Notes: a model not told the origin generated them from the letters alone. 64,000 nucleotides of DNA from JAFDCJ01 sp964527835 (GCA_964527835.1 CAZGNV010000006.1:1-64000), one strand, 5' to 3'; shown: positions 24,775-33,772, counted from the stretch's first letter. Numbers and translations are program-made.

Positions 24775-25698
24775 TTACTCCATTGCCGCAGCAATCCGGG
24801 CTGCCACCGCCCGCAGGTTGTTCGCCCAGTCCGCCGCCAGGGGATCGGCAACGACCACTTTGGCCCCGATGGCATTGGCGATCAGGCGGGCGGTTCGGGT
24901 CGAAAACTGCGGCTGGACGAAGATCGTCCGGACGCGGTGGGTGGCGGCGGTTTGAATCAGTTCCTTGAGCCGGGCCGGTTTGGGGTTTTTGCCTTCGATT
25001 TCCACGGCCACCTGCTGCAGCCCGTACGTTTGAGCGAAATACCCCCAGGAGGGATGAAAGACCATGAAACTGCCCCCCTGCCGGGCGGCAAAGCACTGCT
25101 TGAGCTCCGCGTGCAGGGCGTCGAGCTCATTTGCAAATCGTTGATAATTGGCTTCATAAATGGACTCGTGTTCCGGGTCCAATGCCCGCAAGGCGTCGGC
25201 AATATGACGGGCCTGGATTTTGACCAGCGGCGGTGACAGCCAGATGTGGGGGTCCGTAATACCTGTCCGGCGATGTCCGGCACCGGTGTGCGGTGCGGCA
25301 CCCATGGGAAGCTTTTTGATGCCCGCCTCGGTGTGAACCACCTGCATGGCGGGATTGGCCGCGGCGATTTTTTTCAGCCACACGCTTTCAAAGGGCACCC
25401 CGATGGCAAAATAGAGCGCGGTACGCGACAGTTGGACCATCTGCCGCGGCCGGGGTTCATAGGTGGCCGGGCTGGCTCCCGGTTTGACCATCACCGTTAC
25501 CGTCACCTGCGGCCCGCCGATTTTTTCAACGAAATATTTCTGGGGGACGATGCTGACAAACACGGACAGCCGGTCAGCAGCCCGGGCGCCGGCGCCCGGC
25601 ACCAACAGCAATGCGCTGAAAATCGCTGCCCAGAACGCTGCCGATCTTCCCCACCACTTCAGGGATGACCTCTGCTTCCGGTTATGCCTGCATGCCAT
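24775..25698 (-). CDS. znuA: Metal-binding periplasmic protein, cluster A-I (ZnuA-like)
   Basis: Periplasmic metal-capture protein of the ABC-3 importer, 307 residues with an N-terminal signal (SAAFWAAIFSALLLVPGAGARAA). Ligand motifs expected in this family are partly present: DPHIWLSPP (second His) and VFHPSWGYFA (third His) and ADPLA near the C terminus (acidic ligand). The first ligand, normally His in PHxYEP, is Ala here (GASPATYEP). The His-rich loop between them is short (PHTGAGHRR). The site may therefore use another residue or bind a different metal. The gene begins 6 bases after the cysS stop and leads directly into znuC. Confidence 0.88.
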   Translation of the reverse strand: MACRHNRKQRSSLKWWGRSAAFWAAIFSALLLVPGAGARAADRLSVFVSIVPQKYFVEKIGGPQVTVTVMVKPGASPATYEPRPRQMVQLSRTALYFAIGVPFESVWLKKIAAANPAMQVVHTEAGIKKLPMGAAPHTGAGHRRTGITDPHIWLSPPLVKIQARHIADALRALDPEHESIYEANYQRFANELDALHAELKQCFAARQGGSFMVFHPSWGYFAQTYGLQQVAVEIEGKNPKPARLKELIQTAATHRVRTIFVQPQFSTRTARLIANAIGAKVVVADPLAADWANNLRAVAARIAAAME

Positions 25699-25703
25699 GG
25701 TAT

Positions 25704-27104
25704 TTACGCCTTTTTAATGACCTTCATGCCCTCCGGCGTGTCTTGCACCTGATAGCCCAGGGCCTGGATCTCGTCGCGCAGCCGGTCGGAGGCGGCCCAG
25801 TCTTTGATCTCACGGGCCCTGCGGCGCTGGTCGACCAGTTCCTGGATTTCCGGCGGCAGCTTTTCATCGGTTTCGACCTTCTCCAGGTCAAGGCCGAGCA
25901 CCCGGTCGAAGTCCAGGATGGTGGCATATTTGCGATCCGGGGCGACATCGCTTTTGAGCAGTTCCTGCACCGCGGCCAGCGCCCGCGGCATGTTCAGATC
26001 GTCATTGATGGCTTCGAGGAATTTGTCCCGGTGCGCATCGCTTACAGGGCTGTCAGGTTTGCCGCCATCTCCGGCCACTTGTCGGACCTGGTTGCGCAGA
26101 TGCTGCAGGCCGTTGCGCGCGGCCAGCATGCTCTGCCGACTGTATTCCATGGGCTTGCGGTAGTGGGTTTGAAAAGATGCGAAACGGTAGACGAGCGGGT
26201 CGAGGCCCTGCTTTTCAAAGGCATGCTCCAGGGTCAGGAAGTTGCCCTCGCTTTTGGCCATTTTCTTGCCGCCGCTGATGATCAGAAAGGCGCCGTGCAT
26301 CCAGAAGTTGAAAAACTTGCGGCCGGTGGCCGCCTCGGACTGGGCGATTTCATTGGTGTGGTGGACATCGATGTGATCGGTGCCGCCGCAGTGAATGTCC
26401 AGCTGCTCGCCCAGGTATTTCATGCTCATGGCCGAGCACTCGATGTGCCAGCCGGGAAAGCCGACGCCCCAGGGAGAGTCCCACTGCATCTGCCGTACAA
26501 CCCCCGGGGGCGAAAACTTCCACAAAGCAAAATCCGTGGGGTTGCGCTTTTGGGGGTTTTTTTCCACCCGGGCGCCTTCCTGCAGGGCGTCGAGGTCCTG
26601 GTGGGACAGCTTGGTGTAGTCCTTAAATTTCGAGGTGTCGAAATAAATGCCGTCATCAATGCGATAGGTATAGCCTTTTTCTTCCAGCACTTTTACCAGG
26701 GCGATCTGGTCGTCAATGGTGTCGGTGGCCTTGACCCAGATGTCGGGTTCGATGATGTTCAGCCGCTGCAGGTCCGCTTTAAACGCCCAGGTGTAAAAGG
26801 CGGCGATTTCCCAGGCGCTTTTGCCCTCGCGCCGGGCGCCTTTTTCCATCTTGTCTTCGCCCATGTCCCGGTCGCCGGTCAGATGCCCCACATCGGTGAT
26901 GTTCATCACGTGCTTGACCCGGTAGCCGTTGTAGCGCAGCACCCGCTTTAGGACATCCTGGAAAATATAGGTGCGCAGGTTGCCGATGTGGGCGTAATGG
27001 TAGACTGTCGGCCCACAGGTATAAAGCCCGACTTCGCCGGGACGAATGGAATAAAATTTTTCCTTGCGCCGGCTGAGCGTGTTGTACAGATAAAGTGTCA
27101 TCAC
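25704..27104 (-). CDS. cysS: Cysteinyl-tRNA synthetase
   Basis: Class I aminoacyl-tRNA synthetase that charges tRNA-Cys, 466 residues. HIGH motif appears as YAHIGN (39-41), with the zinc-ligand Cys30 in YTCGPTVY. The remaining zinc ligands are in WHIECSAM and the downstream His/Cys region (HCGGTDHIDVHHTNE). The KMSKS loop is KMAKS (about residue 278) in GGKKMAKSEGN. The C terminus ends with the DALR-type helical domain. It is the first gene of a probable operon with znuA-znuC-znuB, unusual company that would tie supply of the zinc cofactor to its user. Confidence 0.97.
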   Translation of the reverse strand: MMTLYLYNTLSRRKEKFYSIRPGEVGLYTCGPTVYHYAHIGNLRTYIFQDVLKRVLRYNGYRVKHVMNITDVGHLTGDRDMGEDKMEKGARREGKSAWEIAAFYTWAFKADLQRLNIIEPDIWVKATDTIDDQIALVKVLEEKGYTYRIDDGIYFDTSKFKDYTKLSHQDLDALQEGARVEKNPQKRNPTDFALWKFSPPGVVRQMQWDSPWGVGFPGWHIECSAMSMKYLGEQLDIHCGGTDHIDVHHTNEIAQSEAATGRKFFNFWMHGAFLIISGGKKMAKSEGNFLTLEHAFEKQGLDPLVYRFASFQTHYRKPMEYSRQSMLAARNGLQHLRNQVRQVAGDGGKPDSPVSDAHRDKFLEAINDDLNMPRALAAVQELLKSDVAPDRKYATILDFDRVLGLDLEKVETDEKLPPEIQELVDQRRRAREIKDWAASDRLRDEIQALGYQVQDTPEGMKVIKKA

Positions 27105-27171
27105 CGGTTCTTCGAAAATTTAAAAGGTTGACTGCCCTTGCGGCAGGTTCTCAAATAGTTGCGATCGTCCC

Positions 27172-27350
27172 GCGCAATATGCATTTTGGCTTCGCTCCCG
27201 GTGTCCATTTGGGGCGTCAGCGCATCGGTTGGCTAAATTTCAAGAACTCGTCGCAGGCTCCTCAAACAGCTTGAAATTTTCAACGCCAACCGACCCGCTG
27301 CCTTGTTTCCCCAAATGGACAATGCCGCTCAACCAAAATACATATTCCGC
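27172..27350. repeat. 180-base palindromic intergenic element, copy 2
   Basis: Diverged copy of the element at 8920-9099, in the same orientation. Outer arms GCGCAATATGC / ACATATTCCGC; middle arms GTCCATTTGGGG / CCCCAAATGGAC are unchanged; the inner arms have AATTTCAAG / CTTGAAATT. Where it differs from copy 1 the partner base usually changed too. It lies in the 452-base gap (27105-27556) between the divergent cysS and ZIP genes; the other 270 bases there show no gene, only AT-rich sequence (27390-27490) where promoters could sit. Confidence 0.85.
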
Positions 27351-27556
27351 TTGTATTGTAGCAGATTCATCTGGCTTTTTGAGAACTTACCCGTTGGGCG
27401 CAAAGGTATAAGATTATTGGAAACCAAGTCAAGTGATTTCGTGTTTTTATGCTTTTTACAAAGCCGTTAAACTTGCTTTTTGCCTGGCCGGCAGATAAGA
27501 TCGGGACAACGGCGCAAACAAGCAAATAACCTGCCAACAGAAAGGGGGCAAGGGCC

Positions 27557-28369
27557 ATGGTCGACTGGTTTACTGCCTTGAATCCGGTATTGCAGGCCCT
27601 GGTGGCAACCTTGTTTACCTGGCTGGTGACTTCCCTGGGCGCGGGGCTGGTGTTCTTTTTCAAGACCATCAACCGCAAGGTGCTCGACGCCATGCTGGGT
27701 TTTGCCGCCGGGGTGATGATTGCCGCCAGTTACTGGTCGCTGCTGGCCCCGGCCATCGAGATGTCCCGCGAATCCCACCTGCCGGCCTGGATTCCGGCAA
27801 CTGCCGGTTTCCTGACCGGCGGCCTGTTTTTGTGGGGGGTTGACAAAATCCTGCCCCACCTGCATCTCGGCTTTCCCATTGAAGAAGCCGAGGGCATTAA
27901 AACCAGCTGGCACCGCAGCATCCTGCTGGTAATGGCCATCACGCTGCACAACATCCCGGAGGGGCTGGCGGTGGGGGTGGCTTTCGGTGCCGTGGCGTCC
28001 GACATTCCTTCCGCCACCCTGGCCGGTGCGGTGGTGCTGGCGGTGGGCATCGGTATCCAGAATTTTCCCGAAGGCACGGCCGTGGCGGTTCCGCTGCGCC
28101 GCGAAGGGCTGTCGCGACTGAAAAGCTTCTGGTACGGGCAGCTGTCCGGAGCGGTGGAGCCGGTTGCCGGCGTTTTCGGGGCGGCGGCGGTCATCCTGAT
28201 AAAGCCGCTGCTGCCTTACGCCCTGGCCTTTGCCGCCGGCGCCATGATTTACGTGGTGGTCGAGGAACTGATCCCCGAATCCCAGTTGGACAAAAACACC
28301 GACGTGGCCACCCTGGGCGCCATGGTCGGTTTCGCCGTCATGATGACCCTGGACGTGGCCCTGGGCTGA
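27557..28369 (+). CDS. ZIP-family metal transporter
   Basis: Inner-membrane divalent-metal permease of the ZIP/GufA type, 270 residues with about eight hydrophobic helices. Metal-binding helix motifs are HNIPEGLAVGVAFG (helix 4) and QNFPEGTAVAVPL (helix 5), characteristic for ZIP. GGAG-like GGGGGCAAGGG precedes the ATG. It is transcribed divergently from cysS-znuACB, so the locus has two systems for the same class of metal: an ABC importer with a variant binding protein and a ZIP channel. Zinc is likely; iron or manganese possible. Confidence 0.92.
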   Translation: MVDWFTALNPVLQALVATLFTWLVTSLGAGLVFFFKTINRKVLDAMLGFAAGVMIAASYWSLLAPAIEMSRESHLPAWIPATAGFLTGGLFLWGVDKILPHLHLGFPIEEAEGIKTSWHRSILLVMAITLHNIPEGLAVGVAFGAVASDIPSATLAGAVVLAVGIGIQNFPEGTAVAVPLRREGLSRLKSFWYGQLSGAVEPVAGVFGAAAVILIKPLLPYALAFAAGAMIYVVVEELIPESQLDKNTDVATLGAMVGFAVMMTLDVALG

Positions 28370-28440
28370 AGTTTGTTGAAGGTGTGAATTGACCGGCGCA
28401 TAACGCAACTTATTGAGAGGTTACCGAAATTTTGTTTTGG

Positions 28441-30138
28441 CTACAATTTGCCTTTTCGGAGGATGGCCACCAGCAGCCAGATGCCCATGATGGCGGCGGC
28501 GAAAAAGCCGATGATGCCGATCAGCGAAATGCCGTAGACCAGCGGAGGGGTTTTCGATATCACGATCAGGGCCGAACCGATGATCAGTGCGGCAATGATG
28601 ATGGAAAAGGAAATCCGGTTGCTGATCTGATCGTGGGTGGCCAGCATGGTGTTCAGGCCCCTGTGCTCGATGCGCAGGGTCAATTTTTCCTGCCGGACCA
28701 GGCTCGTCAGCTCGAGCAGGTCCCTGGGAAACTGGTGCAGGAACTGCAGCAGTTTGGAAACCAGGTCGATGAAATCGCTGGCCACCCGTTCGGGCTTGAA
28801 GCGGGCCAGCTTCACATCCTTGATAAAAGGGGTGGCCGCGGCAATCATGTCAAATTCCGGGTCCAGCATCCGGCCGACGCCTTCCACCGTGCTGAAGGCC
28901 TTGAGCATCAGAAATATGTCAGGCAGGATGCGCAGACGGAAGCGGGTGGCGGTTTCCAGCAGTTGCTGGAGCAGTTTGCCGATCTCGATGTCTTTCAGGG
29001 GCTGGTACAGGTGGCGGCCGATAAAATCGGCGATATCGCGTTCAAAGATGCGCATGTCGGGCTTGGTTTCCCACTCGGTCAGTTTCAGCAGCACCTGGGC
29101 GGCGCGCACCTCGTTTTTATGCACCACACTGTCGAGCAGCTCAACGAAATCTTCCCGGGTGCGGCGGTCCACCATGCCCACGATGCCAAAGTCGATCAGG
29201 CAGATGACATTGTCCGGCAGGACAAAGATGTTGCCCGGATGGGGGTCGGCATGGAAAAATCCGTGGTTGAACACCTGGTCGAGGATCAGGTCCGCCCCGC
29301 GGGTGGTAATGAGTTTGCGGTCCAGGCCGGCGGCCTCCAGCCGGTCGAGTTCCGATATCTTGATGCCTTCGACAAATTCGGTGGTCAGCACCCGGGAGGT
29401 GGTCGCCTCCCGAAACACCTTGGGGATATAAACGTGGGGGTTGTCCAGTGACTGGGCTGCAATGCGTTCCATGTTGGTCGCCTCGATTTTGTAGTCCAAT
29501 TCCCTTTCAAGGGTGCGGGCAAATTCCTCCACGATTTTAACCGGACGGTGCAGGGAGAATTCTTCGATGTGGCGTTCGGCCAGGGTGGCCAGGTGGAGCA
29601 TGATCTCCAGGTCGACCTCGATGATTTTGCGGATGCGGGGGCGCTGAATTTTAACGGCCACCGCTTCGCCGTCTTTTAACACGGCACGGTGCACCTGGCC
29701 GATGGAGGCCGATGCCTGGGGAGTTTCTTCCAGGTGGTCAAACAGTTCCTCGGGGGGGGCCCGAAACTCGGCTTCGAGCACCCTGCGGATCTGCGCAAAG
29801 GCAACCGGCGGGACTTTGTCCTGGAGTTTGGCAAGCTCGTGGAGGAAGTCAACCGGTATCAGGTCCGGGCGGGTGGAAAGCACCTGGCCCAGCTTGATAT
29901 AGGTCGGTCCCAGCTCTTCAAAAGCGATTCGCAGCCGCTGCGGCCGGGTGAGCCGTTCCACCCGCCCGGACCGCTTGCGTGAGATCATCTGCAGACCGAC
30001 CTCGATATACTGCTCGATTTTAAGCCGTTCCAGCAGATCACCGAAGCCATACTTGAACAGGACCCCCAGGATCTGGCGGTAGCGGTTCAGGTGCCGATAG
30101 GTCCGGCCGATGACACCGATTTTTCGTATGCTCAGCAT
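28441..30138 (-). CDS. UbiB/ABC1-family atypical kinase
   Basis: Protein of the UbiB/Coq8/AarF family, 565 residues, a membrane-attached atypical kinase/ATPase that supports isoprenoid quinone synthesis or handling. The KxGQ motif is YIKLGQVLSTRPDL, the Ala-rich loop ASIGQVHRA, catalytic HADPHPGN and metal-binding LIDFGIVG. The C terminus has two hydrophobic helices (SIIIAALIIGSALIVI, GIIGFFAAAIMGIWLLVA). In an anaerobe it would serve menaquinone rather than ubiquinone. It is last of a minus-strand set with the acyl-CoA dehydrogenase and the phasin-like gene; UbiB next to a phasin-like gene is a recurrent pairing in Desulfobacterota, stated from memory. Confidence 0.9.
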   Translation of the reverse strand: MLSIRKIGVIGRTYRHLNRYRQILGVLFKYGFGDLLERLKIEQYIEVGLQMISRKRSGRVERLTRPQRLRIAFEELGPTYIKLGQVLSTRPDLIPVDFLHELAKLQDKVPPVAFAQIRRVLEAEFRAPPEELFDHLEETPQASASIGQVHRAVLKDGEAVAVKIQRPRIRKIIEVDLEIMLHLATLAERHIEEFSLHRPVKIVEEFARTLERELDYKIEATNMERIAAQSLDNPHVYIPKVFREATTSRVLTTEFVEGIKISELDRLEAAGLDRKLITTRGADLILDQVFNHGFFHADPHPGNIFVLPDNVICLIDFGIVGMVDRRTREDFVELLDSVVHKNEVRAAQVLLKLTEWETKPDMRIFERDIADFIGRHLYQPLKDIEIGKLLQQLLETATRFRLRILPDIFLMLKAFSTVEGVGRMLDPEFDMIAAATPFIKDVKLARFKPERVASDFIDLVSKLLQFLHQFPRDLLELTSLVRQEKLTLRIEHRGLNTMLATHDQISNRISFSIIIAALIIGSALIVISKTPPLVYGISLIGIIGFFAAAIMGIWLLVAILRKGKL

Positions 30139-30163
30139 GGATTCTACAGGCCCGGGATGGCGG

Positions 30164-30475
30164 TTACGACGATTCCTTTTCGCTGCCGATCATCTTTTTC
30201 AGCTCCCGCACCTCCTTTTTCAGTGCTTTCAGTTCATCCGCGGTAACCACGTCGGACTTTTTCAATAATTCCTTGACGGTTTTTTCAACGCGCGCTTCCA
30301 GCTTCTTCTGGGTTTCTTCGTAGCGTTTTTTCAGGTCTTTTACAAACTTGCGCCCGTCCTTTTCCCCCATTTTGCCCTTGTCGACCAGTTCCTTGGCCAG
30401 GTCTTCCACCTCGTCCCAGGTTTTGAGGGCCAGCCCGATTCCGGTCAGCAGGGTTTTTTTAATGATATCCGTCAT
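30164..30475 (-). CDS. Phasin-like small helical protein
   Basis: 103-residue, highly charged all-helical protein: a short N-terminal amphipathic helix (MTDIIKKTLLTGIGLALKTWDEVEDLAKELVDKG), then a Lys/Glu-rich region and a heptad-like coiled coil (TADELKALKKEVRELKKM). The arrangement resembles PhaF/PhaI-type phasins that coat storage granules; similar proteins also help membranes. AAAGGAGCAAGTC supports ATG 30475; a longer frame upstream reads through acyl-CoA dehydrogenase sequence. It is 19 bases from the acyl-CoA dehydrogenase stop and 25 bases before the ubiB start. Whether this organism makes polyhydroxyalkanoate cannot be judged here. Confidence 0.75.
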   Translation of the reverse strand: MTDIIKKTLLTGIGLALKTWDEVEDLAKELVDKGKMGEKDGRKFVKDLKKRYEETQKKLEARVEKTVKELLKKSDVVTADELKALKKEVRELKKMIGSEKESS

Positions 30476-30494
30476 GACTTGCTCCTTTTGAAAG

Positions 30495-31649
30495 TTATTT
30501 GAGTTTGCCAATGACAGCACTGGCGATGGTGTTTTTCTGGATCTCCTTGGTGCCCTCGTAGATTTCGGTGATCTTGGCATCCCGGTAAAAGCGCTCCACT
30601 TCATATTCGGTCATGTACCCGTAGCCGCCCAGAAGCTGGATGGCCTCATCGGCGACTTCCACCGCCGTGCGCGCGGCATACATTTTGGCCATGGAGGTGA
30701 GCTTGGGGTCAATGCGGCCCTGGTCGTAATTCCAGGCAGCCTTGTAGGTGATCAGCCGGGCCAGCTCGATCTTGGTGGCCATGTCGGCCAGCTTGTGCTG
30801 GGTGACCTGGAACTGGGCGATTTTGCGGCCGAACTGTTCTCTTTCCTTGACGTAGGCCAGGGCCCGGTTAAAGGCCCCCTGGGCGATTCCCAGGGCCTGG
30901 GCGGCAATCAGGATCCGGCTCTCATCGAAAAATTCGAGCACCTGGTAAAACCCCCGGCCCTCCTTGCCGATCAGGTTGGCGGCCGGAACCCGCACATCCT
31001 TGAAGTTGACTTCGGTCGTGGCCATCATGTGAATGCCCATTTTAGCGCCCACATCGGCGGTGGTGATTCCCGGCCGGTCGGCTTCCACCAGGATCAGGCT
31101 GATGCCGCGATAGGAGGGGCTCGCATCGGCATCCGTCTGGCACATGGTGCAGTAAAACCCGGCCAGTCCCCCGTTGGTGATAAAGGTCTTGGTTCCGTTG
31201 ATGACCCACTGGTCGCCGTCTTTTACGGCAACGGTGTCCAGGGAGGTGATATCCGAGCCATGGCCGGGTTCGGTAAAGGCCCCGGCCGACAGCATCTTGC
31301 CTTCGGCAACCGGCGGCAGGAATTTTTCCTTTAATTCTTCGCTGCCGAAGCGCAGCACACATTCGGAGGCAAAGCTTGAAAGGATAACGGCGCTGCCGAT
31401 CGTGGAATCCTGGGCGCAGAATGTTTCGGCAATCAGGATGTTTTCCAGGACTCCCAGGTCCTGGCCCGAGTATTGTTCTGGAAAATGAACCCCGATGAAT
31501 CCCAGATCGGCGGCCTTTTGCCAGATTTTTTTCGGAAACTCGTGGGTGCGGTCCAGTTCGAGGGCCAGTTCCTTGTCAAATTCCCCCTTGGCAAATTCCC
31601 GGGCTGCTTTCTGGATCTCCTTTTGTGACTTGTTCAACTCAAATTCCAT
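30495..31649 (-). CDS. Acyl-CoA dehydrogenase
   Basis: FAD-dependent oxidation of an acyl-CoA to the 2,3-enoyl-CoA with electrons to ETF, 384 residues. AFTEPGHGSDITSLDT and VINGTKTFITNGG are the two PROSITE regions; YVKEREQFGRKIAQFQ follows, and QLLGGYGYMTEYEVERFYRDAKITEIYEGTKEIQ holds the catalytic Glu in YEGT at the short-chain-type position. The substrate cannot be told; short/medium straight-chain is likely. Good length and start (MEFELNKSQKEIQKAAREFA). It is the first gene of the set with the phasin-like and UbiB genes. Confidence 0.93.
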   Translation of the reverse strand: MEFELNKSQKEIQKAAREFAKGEFDKELALELDRTHEFPKKIWQKAADLGFIGVHFPEQYSGQDLGVLENILIAETFCAQDSTIGSAVILSSFASECVLRFGSEELKEKFLPPVAEGKMLSAGAFTEPGHGSDITSLDTVAVKDGDQWVINGTKTFITNGGLAGFYCTMCQTDADASPSYRGISLILVEADRPGITTADVGAKMGIHMMATTEVNFKDVRVPAANLIGKEGRGFYQVLEFFDESRILIAAQALGIAQGAFNRALAYVKEREQFGRKIAQFQVTQHKLADMATKIELARLITYKAAWNYDQGRIDPKLTSMAKMYAARTAVEVADEAIQLLGGYGYMTEYEVERFYRDAKITEIYEGTKEIQKNTIASAVIGKLK

Positions 31650-31857
31650 TCTGGTTCCTCCCCGACACCTGATCAGTTAACAGAAGTTCCGGCTGTACTC
31701 ATCGCCGGCAGAGCGCATTTAAGCGCGGAAAAGATTACTGAAATCAAAAAATAAAATTACCATAGGCCTGCTGCCAATGCAAGGGATTTAAAAGCAAAAC
31801 CGAAGCCCTGGCACACTGCAAATTTGGTGATTGTTTTCAACGGCGGCCAAAAGGGGC

Positions 31858-31886
31858 TTGACTGTTGGTGCAAACTGACCTAATTT
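31858..31886 (+). promoter_or_regulatory. Sigma-70-type promoter before cooC
   Basis: TTGACT (31858-31863), exactly 17 bases, TAATTT (31881-31886). Transcription from it gives a leader of about 100 bases before the cooC ATG at 31991. It lies in the 341-base divergent gap between the acyl-CoA dehydrogenase and cooC; I see no other structure there apart from an AT-rich stretch at 31740-31760. Confidence 0.6.
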
Positions 31887-31990
31887 TGATGAAATATTAC
31901 TCCGGCCGGGGGCAGCGGGGACTGCCAATGCGGCTGCCGCTTGATACCGGCCGGGGAAACCATCAGACCTGCAGAAAGGAAATGCTGAAA

Positions 31991-32764
31991 ATGCCTTTTA
32001 CCATTGCACTTGCCGGCAAGGGCGGTTGCGGAAAAACCACCATGGCCGGTCTGCTCATAAAATACCTGGTGACCAAAAACAAAACGCCGATTCTGGCCGT
32101 GGACGCTGATTGCAACGCCAATCTCAACGAGGTGCTCGGGCTCGAAGTCCGGGAAACCCTGGGCAACGCCCGGGAAGATATGAAAAAGGGCGTCGTCCCG
32201 GGGGGCATGACCAAGGACATTTTTATGGAAATGAAACTGGAAGAGGCCATGGTCGAATCCGAAGGCTTTGACCTGATTGTCATGGGACAGCCCGAGGGCG
32301 CCGGGTGTTATTGCGCGGCCAACACCCTGCTGACCGGCTTCATGGAAAAACTGGTGAACAACTACCCTTATGTGGTCATGGACAACGAGGCCGGTATGGA
32401 GCATATCAGCCGGCTGACCACCCACGATGTGGACATTCTTTTGATCGTGTCCGATCCTTCCCGCCGTGGACTCCAGGCGGCGGTGCGCATCGAGGAGCTG
32501 GCCAGACGGCTGAATATCGGCGTGGCCAAAAGTTACATGGTCATCAACCAGGTCAAAGAACCCCCATCGGAGATGGCCCTGGAAATGATCCGCCAAGGGG
32601 GCCTGGAGCTGGCCGGCACGGTGCCCGAAGACCGCACGATTTATGAATTTGATTTCGAAGGGCGTCCGACCATCGAAATGCCGGAGGACAGTGCGTCGGT
32701 CCAGGCCGCCTTCGGTATTTTTGACAGAATTTTAAACGGCTCCGGCAAGGCGGCAGACCCATGA
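31991..32764 (+). CDS. CooC-type nickel-insertion ATPase
   Basis: P-loop ATPase of the MinD/CooC family that loads nickel into carbon monoxide dehydrogenase, 257 residues. The deviant Walker A GKGGCGKT is at 9-16 (two Lys, CooC/MinD type). A CxC pair at Cys106 and Cys108 (PEGAGCYCAAN) is the metal-binding motif that dimerises CooC around one Ni/Zn. VVMDNEAGMEHISR is the Walker B/signature region. AAAGGA with normal spacing supports ATG 31991 over 31982. No CODH gene is in the window; the protein still points to a Wood-Ljungdahl pathway. Its stop overlaps the next ATG. Confidence 0.9.
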   Translation: MPFTIALAGKGGCGKTTMAGLLIKYLVTKNKTPILAVDADCNANLNEVLGLEVRETLGNAREDMKKGVVPGGMTKDIFMEMKLEEAMVESEGFDLIVMGQPEGAGCYCAANTLLTGFMEKLVNNYPYVVMDNEAGMEHISRLTTHDVDILLIVSDPSRRGLQAAVRIEELARRLNIGVAKSYMVINQVKEPPSEMALEMIRQGGLELAGTVPEDRTIYEFDFEGRPTIEMPEDSASVQAAFGIFDRILNGSGKAADP

Positions 32765-33711
32765 AAAAAACAGGTTTTTTGTACGACCAACGCTACCTGT
32801 CCCACAAAACCGGGGACTTTCATCCGGAAGTGCCGGACCGGCTGGCATCGGTCTATCGGGGAATCGAAGAGGCGGGGCTGTTTTCCCGGCTGACCCTGCT
32901 CGAAGGCCGGGAGGCCGAAATGAAGTATATCGAACTGGTTCACGACCGTTCATACATCGAGCGTTTCAAGGCGGCCTGCCTTGCCGGGGAAAACATGTTC
33001 GACAGCCCGGACAACCAGATGTGTTCCGACACGTACGAGATCGCCCTGCTGGCGGTCGGGGGGATCCTGGAGATGGTCACCCGGGTGATGGAAGGTGAGC
33101 TGGATAACGGTTTTTGTGCAGTCCGTCCCCCCGGTCACCATGCCGAAGTCAACAAGGCCATGGGGTTTTGCTACTTCAACAATGTTGCCATCGCCGCCCG
33201 TTTCCTGCAAAAGCAGTGGGGTTTTCACCGGGTGGGCATTGTGGACTTCGATGTTCACCACGGCAACGGCACCCAGCATATTTTTGAAGACGATCCCAGC
33301 GTGTTTTACTACTCCATCCACGAGCACCCATCCTTTGCCTATCCGGGCACGGGCCGCGAGTTTGAAAATGGCAAGGATTTCGGCTACGGGTACACAAAAA
33401 ACACCCCGGTGCTGCCGGGTCAGGGGGATGCAGAATATCAGCGCCTGATCCAACGGGACCTGGTGCCGGCTTTTGCCGAGTTCAAGCCCCAGGTCCTCCT
33501 GGTTTCAGCCGGTTTTGATGCCCATCGCGACGATGACATGTCGGACATGAACCTGTCCACCGATGGGTTTTCCTGGATTATGCAGCAGATTGTGGACATG
33601 GCTGAAACCTATGCCCAAGGCAGGGTCGTATCCGTGCTGGAAGGAGGATACTGCCTGGCGCGGCTGCCGGAACTTGCCAAAAATCATATCGAGATACTGC
33701 TCGATGCCTGA
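32761..33711 (+). CDS. Histone-deacetylase-like protein (AcuC type)
   Basis: Zinc-dependent deacetylase of the arginase/HDAC fold, 316 residues. Active-site motifs are RPPGHHAEVNKAMGFCYFNN (two catalytic His), VDFDVHHGNGTQHIF (zinc-ligand Asp and His), and GFDAHRDDD (third ligand). The C-terminal LEGGYCLARL is the Gly loop. In Bacillus AcuC works with AcuA/AcuB to keep acetyl-CoA synthetase deacetylated; an AcuB-like gene follows 61 bases downstream, supporting that role. Start overlaps the cooC stop (ATGA). Bacterial members also act on polyamines, so the substrate is not certain. Confidence 0.93.
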   Translation: MKKTGFLYDQRYLSHKTGDFHPEVPDRLASVYRGIEEAGLFSRLTLLEGREAEMKYIELVHDRSYIERFKAACLAGENMFDSPDNQMCSDTYEIALLAVGGILEMVTRVMEGELDNGFCAVRPPGHHAEVNKAMGFCYFNNVAIAARFLQKQWGFHRVGIVDFDVHHGNGTQHIFEDDPSVFYYSIHEHPSFAYPGTGREFENGKDFGYGYTKNTPVLPGQGDAEYQRLIQRDLVPAFAEFKPQVLLVSAGFDAHRDDDMSDMNLSTDGFSWIMQQIVDMAETYAQGRVVSVLEGGYCLARLPELAKNHIEILLDA

Positions 33712-33772
33712 TTGCGGAGCGAAAAAAAGCGATTTTTTTCCAAACCATTGAACTTGAACCAGGGAGAAGATT

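Noticed and set aside
27354..27556. Zur or Fur box before the ZIP gene
   Set aside because: AT-rich stretches such as GTATAAGATTATTGG are present but do not form a convincing palindrome.
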